A stretch of 64,000 nucleotides of DNA, taken from assembly GCA_024274785.1 (NCBI GenBank), contig JAJSAM010000060.1:120971-184970 (forward strand), written 5' to 3'. The translations under genes were made by a program, and so were the position numbers. Numbering within the stretch: the first letter of the stretch is position 1; every line of letters starts with the position of its first letter. The notes under the pieces were generated by a model. The model saw nothing but the letters and a program-made list of their open reading frames with translations, searched no databases and was not told the origin of the DNA. Source of the stretch: Planctomycetota bacterium. GTDB taxonomy: Bacteria > Planctomycetota > JAJSAM01. This document shows positions 26,660-35,218 of this stretch, piece by piece.

Positions 26660-27553
26660 TCACTTCCCCCGCCCTGCCGGAATAACCACGGTCGTGCTCA
26701 CGCGGGCGACCTGCAATTCGGGCAGCTGCAGGGTCACCGGGGTGGATCCGGCGCCCAGGCTGGTCGTGAGGGTCGGAATGGGGCGTTTCAGCTGCGACCA
26801 GGTGACCCGGGTCTCGGCGATGACCTGCTGGCGGACCTGCTGCCAGGCGCGGTCGTACCAGGCCTTGGCATCGCGGGCGATCTTCGCCACGTTGGGATCG
26901 CCGATCTCCCTCGCAATGGTCTCCACATCCTTTACCGCCCGGACCGCCTGTTTCTCGGTACCGTAGGCGATGGTCCTGAACGCCCGGTTGAGCCGCCGCT
27001 GCAGGGCCCGCTGCCGCTTCACCTCGGCCCTCCGGACCTGTTCGCGCTGTTTGCGGGTCAGGGCCTCCTCGGCCTCACGACGGGTCAGCCACTTGCCCTC
27101 GACAAAGACGAAGCCGCGCCGCTCCATGATCTCCCGTTCGGTCCGCCAGGCGCCCTCGAAGAATACGTGGCCGAGGGCGCGATGCGCTCCCTGGTGGTCG
27201 GGATCGAGTGCCAGCGCGGCCTTCCACTCCTTCGCCGCCTGGGAGGCCCAGCCCTTCTCGCGGCACCACTCCCCCAGTTCGACGAGCTGGTCGGGGTCGG
27301 TCGGATCGATGCTCTTGCGCTTTGCGGCGTAGAGGTCTTTCAGGGTCTCCTTCTTCTCGATGCGGACGATGTCCGATCGGGCGACGGTGACCGAGCCGAA
27401 GCGGTGCGTGACGACGATCGAATCCCCCCGATCCTCGACCCTGCCCTCGATGCGCCCACCGTTTTTCAGGTGGATGACGTCGGCGAGAAGAGGGCTGGAA
27501 AACACGAACAGAGCAAGGGCGGCGAGGGTGAGATACTTCCTGCCTGGCAGCAT
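26660..27553 (-). CDS. Secreted protein with an LKNG domain and helical repeats
   Basis: A 297-residue exported protein with a signal peptide (cleavage near LLA, about residue 24). Residues 25-70 form a small beta domain with VIHLKNGGRIEGRV, ending in a RIEKKE segment. A TPR-like unit follows (AAKEWKAALALDPDHQGAHR), then a long basic coiled coil (EALTRKQREQVRRAEVKRQR) and a beta-rich C-terminus. The start at 27553 has GGAGGA upstream. The protein is divergent from, and partly paralogous to, the gene at 27692. I recognise no characterised family. Confidence 0.72.
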   Translation of the reverse strand: MLPGRKYLTLAALALFVFSSPLLADVIHLKNGGRIEGRVEDRGDSIVVTHRFGSVTVARSDIVRIEKKETLKDLYAAKRKSIDPTDPDQLVELGEWCREKGWASQAAKEWKAALALDPDHQGAHRALGHVFFEGAWRTEREIMERRGFVFVEGKWLTRREAEEALTRKQREQVRRAEVKRQRALQRRLNRAFRTIAYGTEKQAVRAVKDVETIAREIGDPNVAKIARDAKAWYDRAWQQVRQQVIAETRVTWSQLKRPIPTLTTSLGAGSTPVTLQLPELQVARVSTTVVIPAGRGK

Positions 27554-27691
27554 TCTGGCGTCCTCCGCGCAGACCGGTCCCGGTCGCCCCAACGTACCAC
27601 ACTTCCTTGAACGTTCCCGGCGAGCGTTCTGAACTCGAAAAGTGATAGAATCCGGATCAACTTCGAACTCGGCGGGTGAAAGGGAGATCCG

Positions 27692-28984
27692 ATGAAGAAT
27701 TCAATGGCAGGTGTGCTGCTGAAGGGCCTGCTCCTTCTGGCCATTCTCGGCGGCCCGGTCGTCGCGGACACGCTGTTCCTCAAGAACGGCAAGAAGTTCG
27801 AGGGTTCCCTCGTCTCCGACCGCGGCGGCATCGTCAAGTTCAAGACCGCCGGCGGAGTCCTCTCATTCCCGAAGAGCGAGGTGGCCCGCGTCGATAAGGG
27901 CGCCACGAAGGCCGACGAGTACAAGGTTCGCCTGAAAAAACTCGAGGATGGCGACATCGAGGGGCGCCTGGCCCTCGCCCGCTGGTGCAAGGAGCAGAAG
28001 CTCTTCGGGCCGAGGAAGAGGCTCCTCCGCGCGATCCTGAAAGCCTGTCCCGACCACCCCGGCGCACGCAAGGAATCCGGGCAGGCCTGGCGCGGCGGGA
28101 AATGGGTGAAGGTGAAAAACGTGTCGCCCCTCGCGGTCGAGACCGGGGAGGCGGCGGCGATCAGGGAAACGCGCGGGAAGGTTGCCGTGCCCGAAGGGTG
28201 GGAGCGAAAGGACGGTGCGAAGAAGGTCACCGCCACCGGCCCGAACAACTACGCGAGCGCCCCGGTGCTCACCGTCGAGATCATCGCCGAGGTCGATCCG
28301 GCCGGGGCCTTCCCCGAGGGAGAGGGGTGGCGGCAAACCGACTCGGTGACGGTCGCGGAACTCACCGGCCGGTCCGGCCGGCGCGACTACGTCGAGAACA
28401 TGATCGGCCGGGTGGAATGGTTGACCGTGCTCCGGGGCAGTGGGTTTTCGGTCCGCATCCTGCTCCGCTGCCTGGAGTGCGAATCCGCAGACTACGAAGC
28501 GGCGCTTGAAGTGGCCCTCGAATCCCTCGAGTTCGCCGCTCCCCCCGCGGATTACGCAGGCAAGTACTTTCAGTTCAACCTTCCCAGGCCGAAGGATGAC
28601 TGGAAGGTGGAGAAGGCCGACGACGGGATGATGGTCATCTCCCACCAGGCCAACTCCCCGATCGAGTTCGGCCACTTCCTGATCGTCTCCGCCGCCCCCG
28701 GGGAGGAAGCCGAAATCGTCAGGCAACTCCACGGCGGCATGCTCGAGCTCATCAAGGCGACCGGTGACATCGAAAAGGAAGAGGAGATCACCATCTCCGG
28801 CCGGAAAGGGTCGCTGGTCCAGGGAACCTACCTCCAGGGCGGGATCCCGGTCCGGGCCGTGTTGTGCCTGGTGGAGTACGGAGATCGCGTCTGCATGATC
28901 CAGTTCCAGAACCACGAATACGGCGGGGACAAGACCGGTCACGCCTTCAGGACGATCATCGAGAGTTTTCGGTTCACGAAGTGA
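27692..28984 (+). CDS. Secreted paralogue of the LKNG-domain protein
   Basis: A 430-residue exported protein. After the signal peptide (to about residue 25), residues 25-70 repeat the neighbour's domain (TLFLKNGKKFEGSL, ending VARVDKG), then a short helical segment ending in CPDHPGARKESGQAWRGGKW, again like the neighbour. The C-terminal 250 residues are a two-part beta-rich domain (AVPEGWERKDGAKK and FNLPRPKDDWKV blocks), unlike the neighbour. A TAGAAT box at 27646-27651 may be the -10. thiE begins one base after the stop. The function is unknown. Confidence 0.72.
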   Translation: MKNSMAGVLLKGLLLLAILGGPVVADTLFLKNGKKFEGSLVSDRGGIVKFKTAGGVLSFPKSEVARVDKGATKADEYKVRLKKLEDGDIEGRLALARWCKEQKLFGPRKRLLRAILKACPDHPGARKESGQAWRGGKWVKVKNVSPLAVETGEAAAIRETRGKVAVPEGWERKDGAKKVTATGPNNYASAPVLTVEIIAEVDPAGAFPEGEGWRQTDSVTVAELTGRSGRRDYVENMIGRVEWLTVLRGSGFSVRILLRCLECESADYEAALEVALESLEFAAPPADYAGKYFQFNLPRPKDDWKVEKADDGMMVISHQANSPIEFGHFLIVSAAPGEEAEIVRQLHGGMLELIKATGDIEKEEEITISGRKGSLVQGTYLQGGIPVRAVLCLVEYGDRVCMIQFQNHEYGGDKTGHAFRTIIESFRFTK

Positions 28985-28985
28985 G

Positions 28986-29624
28986 ATGACGACGCCGCGG
29001 GAGCAACTGGCAAGAGCCCGGATCCAGCTCCTGGCGACCGGCAGCCTCTGCCGGGGCACGCTCGGGGACACGGTCCATGCGGCCATCGATGGCGGGGTGG
29101 ACGTGGTCCAGCTGCGGGAGAAGGAGCTTCCGGACGGTCCGTACCTCGAGCTGTCGATCGATCTCGGTGGCGGCGTGCAGCAGGGCGGCGCGCTCTTCAT
29201 CCTGAACGATCGCGTGGCGGTCGGACAGTTCGGCGCCTGCGACGGCGTCCACCTCGGCCAGGAGGACCTCCCTCTCTCCCTCGCGCGCAAGCTGCTCGGC
29301 GATGCGGCACTGATCGGCGTCTCCACCCACAGCGTCACGCAAGCCCGTCTGGCCGAGCGGGGCGGCGCGGACTACATCGGGGTCGGCCCGGCGTTCCCCA
29401 CCGGAACCAAGGACACCGGCTACGAACCGCGCGGACCGGAGGAGATTGCGAAGATCGTGTCGTCGGTCTCCATCCCGGCCTTCGCCATCGGGGGGATCAC
29501 CCTCGATAATCTCCCGGAACTTCACGACGCGGGAGTGGACCGCATCGCCGTCTCCTCGGCCATCCTCTCGGCCGAAGATCCGCATGCGGTCGCCCGGGAG
29601 ATGTGGTCGATCCTCACCTCCTGA
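28986..29624 (+). CDS. thiE: Thiamine-phosphate synthase
   Basis: The 212-residue TIM barrel joins the pyrimidine and thiazole moieties of thiamine. Conserved blocks are VDVVQLREKEL, LFILNDRVAVGQFGACDGVHLGQEDLP, DYIGVGPAFPTGTKD and PAFAIGGITLDN. The ATG follows the upstream stop after a single base, with only a weak Shine-Dalgarno, so translation may depend on the gene before it. No other thi gene or TPP riboswitch was seen nearby. Its 3' end overlaps the convergent phosphatase gene by 11 bp. Confidence 0.94.
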   Translation: MTTPREQLARARIQLLATGSLCRGTLGDTVHAAIDGGVDVVQLREKELPDGPYLELSIDLGGGVQQGGALFILNDRVAVGQFGACDGVHLGQEDLPLSLARKLLGDAALIGVSTHSVTQARLAERGGADYIGVGPAFPTGTKDTGYEPRGPEEIAKIVSSVSIPAFAIGGITLDNLPELHDAGVDRIAVSSAILSAEDPHAVAREMWSILTS

Positions 29625-30240
29625 GATAGTGGCACTCGTTCAGGGTGATGAGCCGCCAGATCCCCAGGGTGTGCTCGAACTCGGTCAGGCTTCCGTTCAT
29701 GGCGTAAAACCGGTTCCGCTCGGTGAAGGGAATCCGCAGTACCTCGTAGGTAAAGACGAGCAGCGGCCCGCCGTGGCCGACCGCGAGGAGCGTTTCGCCG
29801 GGATGGGCGGCGCGGAGCTCCTCGAAGACCTTCGTGGTCCTCGTCAGTACGCTGCGTTTCGTCTCTCCCCCCGGTGGTGCGAAATCAAGATCGCAGAGGA
29901 AGCTCTCGACGTCCGCGTCGGACGTGAACTCCGCCAGCCGCGGCCAGGACCGGCCCTCCCACTCGCCGTGGTCCTGTTCACGAAGCCTCGGCTCGACGAA
30001 CACCGGGAGGCCGAGGCGCTCGCCGACGATCTCCGCGGATTCCCGGGCGCGGTCGAGATCGCTCGCCACGATCCGGGTGATGCCCTCCCCCACCAGGCGC
30101 TCCGCCGCACAGACCAACTGCAACCGGCCGAGTTCGTTCAAGGAGATACCGGGCACACCCTGCATCTTGTGTTCCCTGTTCAGATCGGTCTCGCCGTGGC
30201 GAAGGTAGAGCAGCCGGAAGTGTTCGCGGTCGCCGTTCAT
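29614..30240 (-). CDS. Histidine phosphatase family protein (phosphoglycerate-mutase-like)
   Basis: The 208-residue protein has the catalytic YLRHGETDLN, a second-His block VGHGGPLLVF, and the conserved Glu region REQDHGEWEG. The substrate loop is MQGVPGISLNELG rather than the usual MQGxxDxPL. The family includes cofactor-dependent mutases, alpha-ribazole phosphatase and general phosphatases; this one cannot be assigned to a substrate. Its start overlaps the ligA stop by 4 nt (ATGA), so it is coupled to ligA. Confidence 0.85.
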   Translation of the reverse strand: MNGDREHFRLLYLRHGETDLNREHKMQGVPGISLNELGRLQLVCAAERLVGEGITRIVASDLDRARESAEIVGERLGLPVFVEPRLREQDHGEWEGRSWPRLAEFTSDADVESFLCDLDFAPPGGETKRSVLTRTTKVFEELRAAHPGETLLAVGHGGPLLVFTYEVLRIPFTERNRFYAMNGSLTEFEHTLGIWRLITLNECHYLRR

Positions 30241-32273
30241 TTCGCCGCCTCACCGAGCCGGTTGAAAAACTCTTCTTCGTCGATCACGGGTACCCCCAGG
30301 TCTTCCGCCTTCCCGCGCTTGCCACCGGCGCCCGGGCCCGCTACGACGAGGTCGGTCTTCTTCGAAACCGAGGAGGAGGCCTTGCCGCCGAGCCGGGTGA
30401 CCAGGGCGCCCGCCTCCGATCGGGACATCCTCGTGAGCTTCCCGGTGAACACGACTCTCAGCCCGCTCACGGGGCTCTCGGCGGGCGCCTCCGGCAAAGC
30501 TTCCGCCCTCGGCGTGACGCCGAGTTCCAGCAATCGGTCGACGACTCTCACATTCTCCTCGGCGTCGAAGAAGTCCCGCAGCGCCTTCGCCACGATCGGG
30601 CCGACGTCCGGCACCTCCGTGAGCTCATCGAGATCGGCCGCGCGAATGGCTTCAAGGCTCCCCAGTTCCCGGGACAATGCTCGCGCCGTGGACTCGCCGA
30701 CGTGACGGAGGCCGAGCGCCGTCAGGAACCTCGCCAGCGTGGTCTGCTTCGATTTCTCGATGGCATCGAGCAGGTTCTGCCCGGACTTCTCGGCCATCCG
30801 CTCCAGACCGGAGACGGTGTCGAGAGTCAGGGTGAAGAGGTCGGCAACGTCGCCGAGGTGGCCGCCGTCCACGAGCTGGTCCACGATCTTCTCGCCGAGC
30901 CCCTCGATGTCGAGCGCTCCGCGGGAGCCGAAGTGGCGGACCCGGGCCTTCCGCTGTGCGGCGCAGCCGATGTTCGGACAGTAGATCGCCACCTCTTCCT
31001 CGTCCTCACGCACCCTGACGCCGCACTCCGGACAGGTCTTCGGCCACACAAACGGCCGCTCGGTCCCGGTGCGCCGATCGACGATCACCTTGACCACCTT
31101 GGGGATGACGTCGCCGGCGCGCTGCACGAGCACGGTGTCGCCCACCAGGACACCGAGGCGCTCCACCTCATCGCGGTTGTGGAGAGTCGCCCGGGAAACC
31201 GTCACGCCGCCGATCGGCACCGGTGCGAGTTTCGCCACCGGAGTCAGGACGCCGGTCCGGCCGACGGAGACGAAGATGTCTTCGACCACCGTGGTGGCCT
31301 GCCGCGCGGCGAACTTGTAGGCCACCGCCCAGCGCGGCGAGCGCGAACGGACGCCGAGCCGCTCCTGATCGGCGAGCCGGTCCACCTTCACCACGGCGCC
31401 GTCGATCTCGTAGGGCAGGTGGTCCCGCCCCTCCTCGAACTCCCGGATGACGGCCGCGACGGCAGCGATGTCCCGGCAATGTCGATGGAGGCGGGTGATC
31501 GGCAGGCCGAGCTCGGTAAACGCCTCGAGCAGGACCTGCTGGTAGTCGACCTCGATGCCGTCGGCCCGTCCCACCGCGTAGAAGAAGACATCGAGCTTCC
31601 GGGTGGCGGTGACCCGCGGATCCTTCTGCTTCAGCGAGCCGGCGGTGAGGTTTCGGGGGTTGGCGTAGGTCTGCTCCCCGGCCTCGAGCAGATCGCGGTT
31701 CAGGGCCTCGAACTCCGCGGTGGTCATGAGCACTTCGCCGCGCACCTCCAGGCGCTTCGGTATCTCGCGGATGCCGTCGTGAAGCCGAAGGGGCAGAGAT
31801 CGCACCGTCTTCAGCTGCTCCGTGATGTCTTCGCCGGTGACGCCGTCCCCACGGGTGGAGCCCACGGTATAGATGCCATCGAGGTAGACCGCCTCCACGG
31901 CCACACCGTCGAGCTTCGGCTCCACCACGAAGTCGAAATCGGCCTCCGGGTCCTTCAGGTGGTTCCGGAGCTGCGCCTCCCACTCGGCCAACTCCCCCTC
32001 GGAGGTGACGTTCTGCAGCGAGAGCATGGGGACGGTGTGCTCGATCGCGCCGAACTCGGCAATGGGGGCGGCGCCGACCTTCTGCGTAGGGGAATCCGGG
32101 GTCACGAGGTCCGGATGGGCGGCCTCGATGGCTTCCAGTTCACGCAGCAGCTCGTCGTACTCCACGTCGGCGATGACCGGGTCGTTCTCGACGTAGTACC
32201 GGTAGTTGTGGAGGTGGATCTCCCTCCGCAACGCCTTCGCGCGGTCGGCCGGATCCGCAGGTTCGCTGTTCAT
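30237..32273 (-). CDS. ligA: NAD-dependent DNA ligase LigA
   Basis: A 678-residue enzyme that seals nicks in replication and repair. It has the adenylation motif VEPKLDGVAVEAVY with the catalytic Lys (about 119), an OB-fold, a four-cysteine zinc finger (CPECG then CPNIGC, about residues 410-430), helix-hairpin-helix units and a C-terminal BRCT domain (GLRVVFTGKL to the end). Length and domain order are standard. It is followed by a coupled histidine phosphatase gene. Confidence 0.97.
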   Translation of the reverse strand: MNSEPADPADRAKALRREIHLHNYRYYVENDPVIADVEYDELLRELEAIEAAHPDLVTPDSPTQKVGAAPIAEFGAIEHTVPMLSLQNVTSEGELAEWEAQLRNHLKDPEADFDFVVEPKLDGVAVEAVYLDGIYTVGSTRGDGVTGEDITEQLKTVRSLPLRLHDGIREIPKRLEVRGEVLMTTAEFEALNRDLLEAGEQTYANPRNLTAGSLKQKDPRVTATRKLDVFFYAVGRADGIEVDYQQVLLEAFTELGLPITRLHRHCRDIAAVAAVIREFEEGRDHLPYEIDGAVVKVDRLADQERLGVRSRSPRWAVAYKFAARQATTVVEDIFVSVGRTGVLTPVAKLAPVPIGGVTVSRATLHNRDEVERLGVLVGDTVLVQRAGDVIPKVVKVIVDRRTGTERPFVWPKTCPECGVRVREDEEEVAIYCPNIGCAAQRKARVRHFGSRGALDIEGLGEKIVDQLVDGGHLGDVADLFTLTLDTVSGLERMAEKSGQNLLDAIEKSKQTTLARFLTALGLRHVGESTARALSRELGSLEAIRAADLDELTEVPDVGPIVAKALRDFFDAEENVRVVDRLLELGVTPRAEALPEAPAESPVSGLRVVFTGKLTRMSRSEAGALVTRLGGKASSSVSKKTDLVVAGPGAGGKRGKAEDLGVPVIDEEEFFNRLGEAAK

Positions 32274-32375
32274 GGAAGAATTCTACCGATCCGGGCCGAC
32301 GGAATTGACGGTCCTTTGACGGAAGCCTTTGGCTACCATCATCCGTTCGGCCGGATTTTCAGGGGGCAATTGTCG

Positions 32376-33851
32376 GTGACCACCTTCCAGACGATCATCA
32401 TGGCGGTGTACTTCTCCCTCATGGGGTTGTTCTGCGTCTACGGTCTCCACAAGTTCTACCTGCTCTACCTCTTCTTCCGATACCGCCGCCGGGTGCCGGT
32501 ACCAAAGGCGCCCTACACCGAGGAGACGCTGCCGCACGTCACCATCCAGCTTCCCTTCTACAACGAGATGTACGTGGTGGAACGGTTGATCGACGCGGTC
32601 TGCGAGATCCGCTATCCCCGTGACCGCTTCGAGATCCAGGTTCTCGACGACTCGACCGACGAGACCAGGGAGATCACAGCGAAGAAGGTGGCGGAGAAGA
32701 AGGCGCTCGGGTTCGACATCAGCCACGTCCATCGCGTCGATCGAGTCGGCTTCAAGGCCGGCGCCCTCGCCGCGGGCATGGAAGTGGCCAAAGGCGAGTT
32801 CCTGGCGGTCTTCGACGCAGACTTCATTCCGGACCCGGCGTTTCTCGAGCAGACGATCCACTACTTCTCGGATGACGGCGTTGGCATGGTCCAGGAGCGC
32901 TGGGACCACCTGAACCGACGGTTCAACTTCCTGACGAACGTGCAGTCGATCTATCTCGACGGCCACTTCATCATCGAATCGCCGTCCCGCTGCCGTTCCG
33001 GTCGATTCGTGAACTTCAACGGCACCGCGGGAATCTGGCGGAAGCAGGCGATCATCGACGCCGGCGGCTGGCAGCACGACACGCTGACCGAGGACCTCGA
33101 CCTCTCCTATCGTTCGCAACTCGCGGGCTGGAAGTTCGTCTACCTCCTCGAGGAGGGGACGCCGGCCGAGGTGCCGGTGGAGATGAACGCCTTCAAGACC
33201 CAGCAACACCGCTGGGCCAAGGGCACGATCCAGTGCATGCGCAAGCTGCTGCCTCGCATCTGGAAGCAGAAGCTGCCGCTCAAGGTGAAGCTCGAGGCGT
33301 CTTTCCACCTCACCAACAACTTCGCCTACCTGTTCATGGTGCTCCTGCTGACCCTGATGCTGCCGGCGCTGCTCATCCGCCAGCAGCACTCGCTCGGCGC
33401 CGGGGTGGGGACTTTCGACTTCCTCGTCTTCATCCTGGTCACGGTTTCGTTCTTCTCGTTCTACATCGGCAGCCAGATGGACGGGGGGCGGAACTGGAAG
33501 GACACGCTGCGGTATCTGCCGTTTCTGACCGCGATGGGCATCGGGTTGTCCGTCAACAACAGCCGGGCGGTACTGGAGGCACTCTTTGGCGATGAGTCCC
33601 CTTTCGTCCGGACGCCGAAGTACGGGATCAAGGGCACGGAGGGCGACACGTCGAAGAAAAAGTACCGCGGCCTCCGCTCGCTGCAGCCTTTCGTGGAGCT
33701 GGCCCTCGCCGCCTACTTCGGAGTGATCCTGTTCGCGGCGATTCACTACGGCCTGTGGATGGGCATCCCGTTCACGCTGCTCTTTCTGGCCGGATTCCTC
33801 TACATCGGAATCTCGTCCCTTCTGGAGCGCCGCAGCGAGGCCGCAGGCTGA
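32376..33851 (+). CDS. Membrane glycosyltransferase family 2 (processive beta-glycan synthase type)
   Basis: A 491-residue inner-membrane enzyme with an N-terminal helix, a GT2 domain (VTIQLPFYNE; DDSTDE; FDADFIPDP; TEDLDLSYR), the QxxRW-type motif QQHRWAKG, then four to five helices. This is the plan of cellulose synthase-like and mannan/glucomannan synthases, and it has no PilZ domain. GTG 32376 is chosen because AGGGGG lies nine bases upstream; ATG 32400 lacks one. It probably polymerises and exports a beta-glycan. It converges on an AlgJ/AlgI-like pair that could acylate such a polymer. The sugar is unknown. Confidence 0.87.
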   Translation: MTTFQTIIMAVYFSLMGLFCVYGLHKFYLLYLFFRYRRRVPVPKAPYTEETLPHVTIQLPFYNEMYVVERLIDAVCEIRYPRDRFEIQVLDDSTDETREITAKKVAEKKALGFDISHVHRVDRVGFKAGALAAGMEVAKGEFLAVFDADFIPDPAFLEQTIHYFSDDGVGMVQERWDHLNRRFNFLTNVQSIYLDGHFIIESPSRCRSGRFVNFNGTAGIWRKQAIIDAGGWQHDTLTEDLDLSYRSQLAGWKFVYLLEEGTPAEVPVEMNAFKTQQHRWAKGTIQCMRKLLPRIWKQKLPLKVKLEASFHLTNNFAYLFMVLLLTLMLPALLIRQQHSLGAGVGTFDFLVFILVTVSFFSFYIGSQMDGGRNWKDTLRYLPFLTAMGIGLSVNNSRAVLEALFGDESPFVRTPKYGIKGTEGDTSKKKYRGLRSLQPFVELALAAYFGVILFAAIHYGLWMGIPFTLLFLAGFLYIGISSLLERRSEAAG

Positions 33852-34045
33852 GAGTCGGTCGCCGGCTCCGGGATCGTCTTCCTCCCGGAGGGCGGGCTCG
33901 GCAAGGACCTCGTCGACCGGGTCCGGCTCACCGGGAAGATCGCTTCGAGCGATGGTTCCGCACTCGGTGAAGAGCCGACGCTGCTGATCTCCCTCCAGAC
34001 GCCCGGTCGCGTGGACATCGAGGTGCCCCCCCTTCCCCGGACGGG

Positions 34046-35218
34046 TCAGTCCTTGAACTTCTCCGGGAGTTGTGCGGCGATGACGTCGCGCACCCGTCTT
34101 GCGATCTTCCGGTCCAGTTCCGGAGAGAAGTGACCGTCGGGCAGGAATGACGACGGGTCGCCGGCCGGAACGATGTCGTGGGTGCTGACGTAGGGGATCC
34201 CGCTCGAAGACAGCGTTTCCTTGAGGAGCCGATAGACCCGATCGGACCAGCCCTGGTTGTGGATCATCAGGATCAGGGGGACGCGGCCATCCTCGGCGGC
34301 GGCCAGAGCGAACCTCCGGGCCAGAGCCGGCAGCGTCCTTCCGGGGATGGCGTCCGGACTCAGATCGTTCCCGGAGAGGATGGATTTTCCGAGCAAGCGG
34401 GACTGACGCTTGGACCAGCCCCGACGAATGAGACGGACGAGCACGGAGGCGTCGAGCGGGCCGCCCCTGAAGAGGAAGGAGTCGAACGCCTGATCGTATT
34501 GGCGAAGTTCGTCCAACCATCTTCCCCAACGCTCGGGATCATCCCTCGCAACCCGAAACTCGGCAAGGGAGAAGAATTCGGGGTCCCGCCGATCAAGGCG
34601 CCCGTCCTTCCAGTCGAAAATGGGAAAGGTATAGGGTGCGGGCTGCTCGAAGAAGGTGGTCTGGGCGGTGAGCGAGCCCATCTGCACGAGGCTCGATGCG
34701 AGGATGGTCCAGACGACCACATCCGCCTGGTGCCGGGAGCGATCCTCGAGCATCGCGGCATATGTGTAGTTTGGTGGAGCCCCGGGCCCGGCGATGTTGC
34801 GCGCCGTGATCCTCGGATCGATGGCAGTCAGTGCCTTTGCCACACGATTGCTGAATGACATGCCGTAGAAGGCGACGAGGACGCCTCCCTCCCTCGCCGC
34901 CCTGGTCGGTTCCCTGGCAATCCGCGCATCCCGGCCATGGAGCCACCCGGCCTGGGCCACGGGATGGGTATACGCCGGATCTTCCGGCACGAGAAGCCGG
35001 AGCTTGCCCTCCACGCTGCGACCGTATTCGAAGTAACGTGCGAGTCGGGATGGGTTGTACGGCAAGGTCGCCGCGGGCCGGCACACGAACCAGTCGATGC
35101 CGACATCCAGGATCACCAACCAACCGATCACCCAGAGCAGGGACCAGGCAACGCCAGGCCAGGAAGCTCCTGGATGGTCGATTTCAGAACTGGAAGTAGA
35201 TGAATTGACTGGGGGCAT
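34046..35218 (-). CDS. AlgJ/AlgX-like SGNH-fold protein for polysaccharide O-acylation
   Basis: A 390-residue protein with one N-terminal membrane helix (about 23-45) and an exported SGNH-like domain. The nucleophile-type motif is FYGMSFSNRV (about residue 118) and a late DGHFSPELD carries the Asp-x-x-His pair. Such proteins complete acyl transfer to extracellular polymers after an MBOAT partner moves the acyl group across the membrane. It overlaps the MBOAT gene upstream by 35 nt. The catalytic assignment is from motif placement and context. Confidence 0.72.
   Translation of the reverse strand: MPPVNSSTSSSEIDHPGASWPGVAWSLLWVIGWLVILDVGIDWFVCRPAATLPYNPSRLARYFEYGRSVEGKLRLLVPEDPAYTHPVAQAGWLHGRDARIAREPTRAAREGGVLVAFYGMSFSNRVAKALTAIDPRITARNIAGPGAPPNYTYAAMLEDRSRHQADVVVWTILASSLVQMGSLTAQTTFFEQPAPYTFPIFDWKDGRLDRRDPEFFSLAEFRVARDDPERWGRWLDELRQYDQAFDSFLFRGGPLDASVLVRLIRRGWSKRQSRLLGKSILSGNDLSPDAIPGRTLPALARRFALAAAEDGRVPLILMIHNQGWSDRVYRLLKETLSSSGIPYVSTHDIVPAGDPSSFLPDGHFSPELDRKIARRVRDVIAAQLPEKFKD

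Noticed and set aside
30702..32375. Very long plus-strand frame upstream of the GT2 synthase
   Set aside because: It lies opposite ligA; the translated sequence lacks family features and is Gly/Arg/His-rich shadow coding. The real GT2 gene starts near 32376.
33852..34045. Coding-like stretch on the plus strand after the GT2 gene (FLPEGGLGKDLVDRVRL-type)
   Set aside because: No start codon, no Shine-Dalgarno and no recognised family; may be decayed sequence, but not supportable as a gene.
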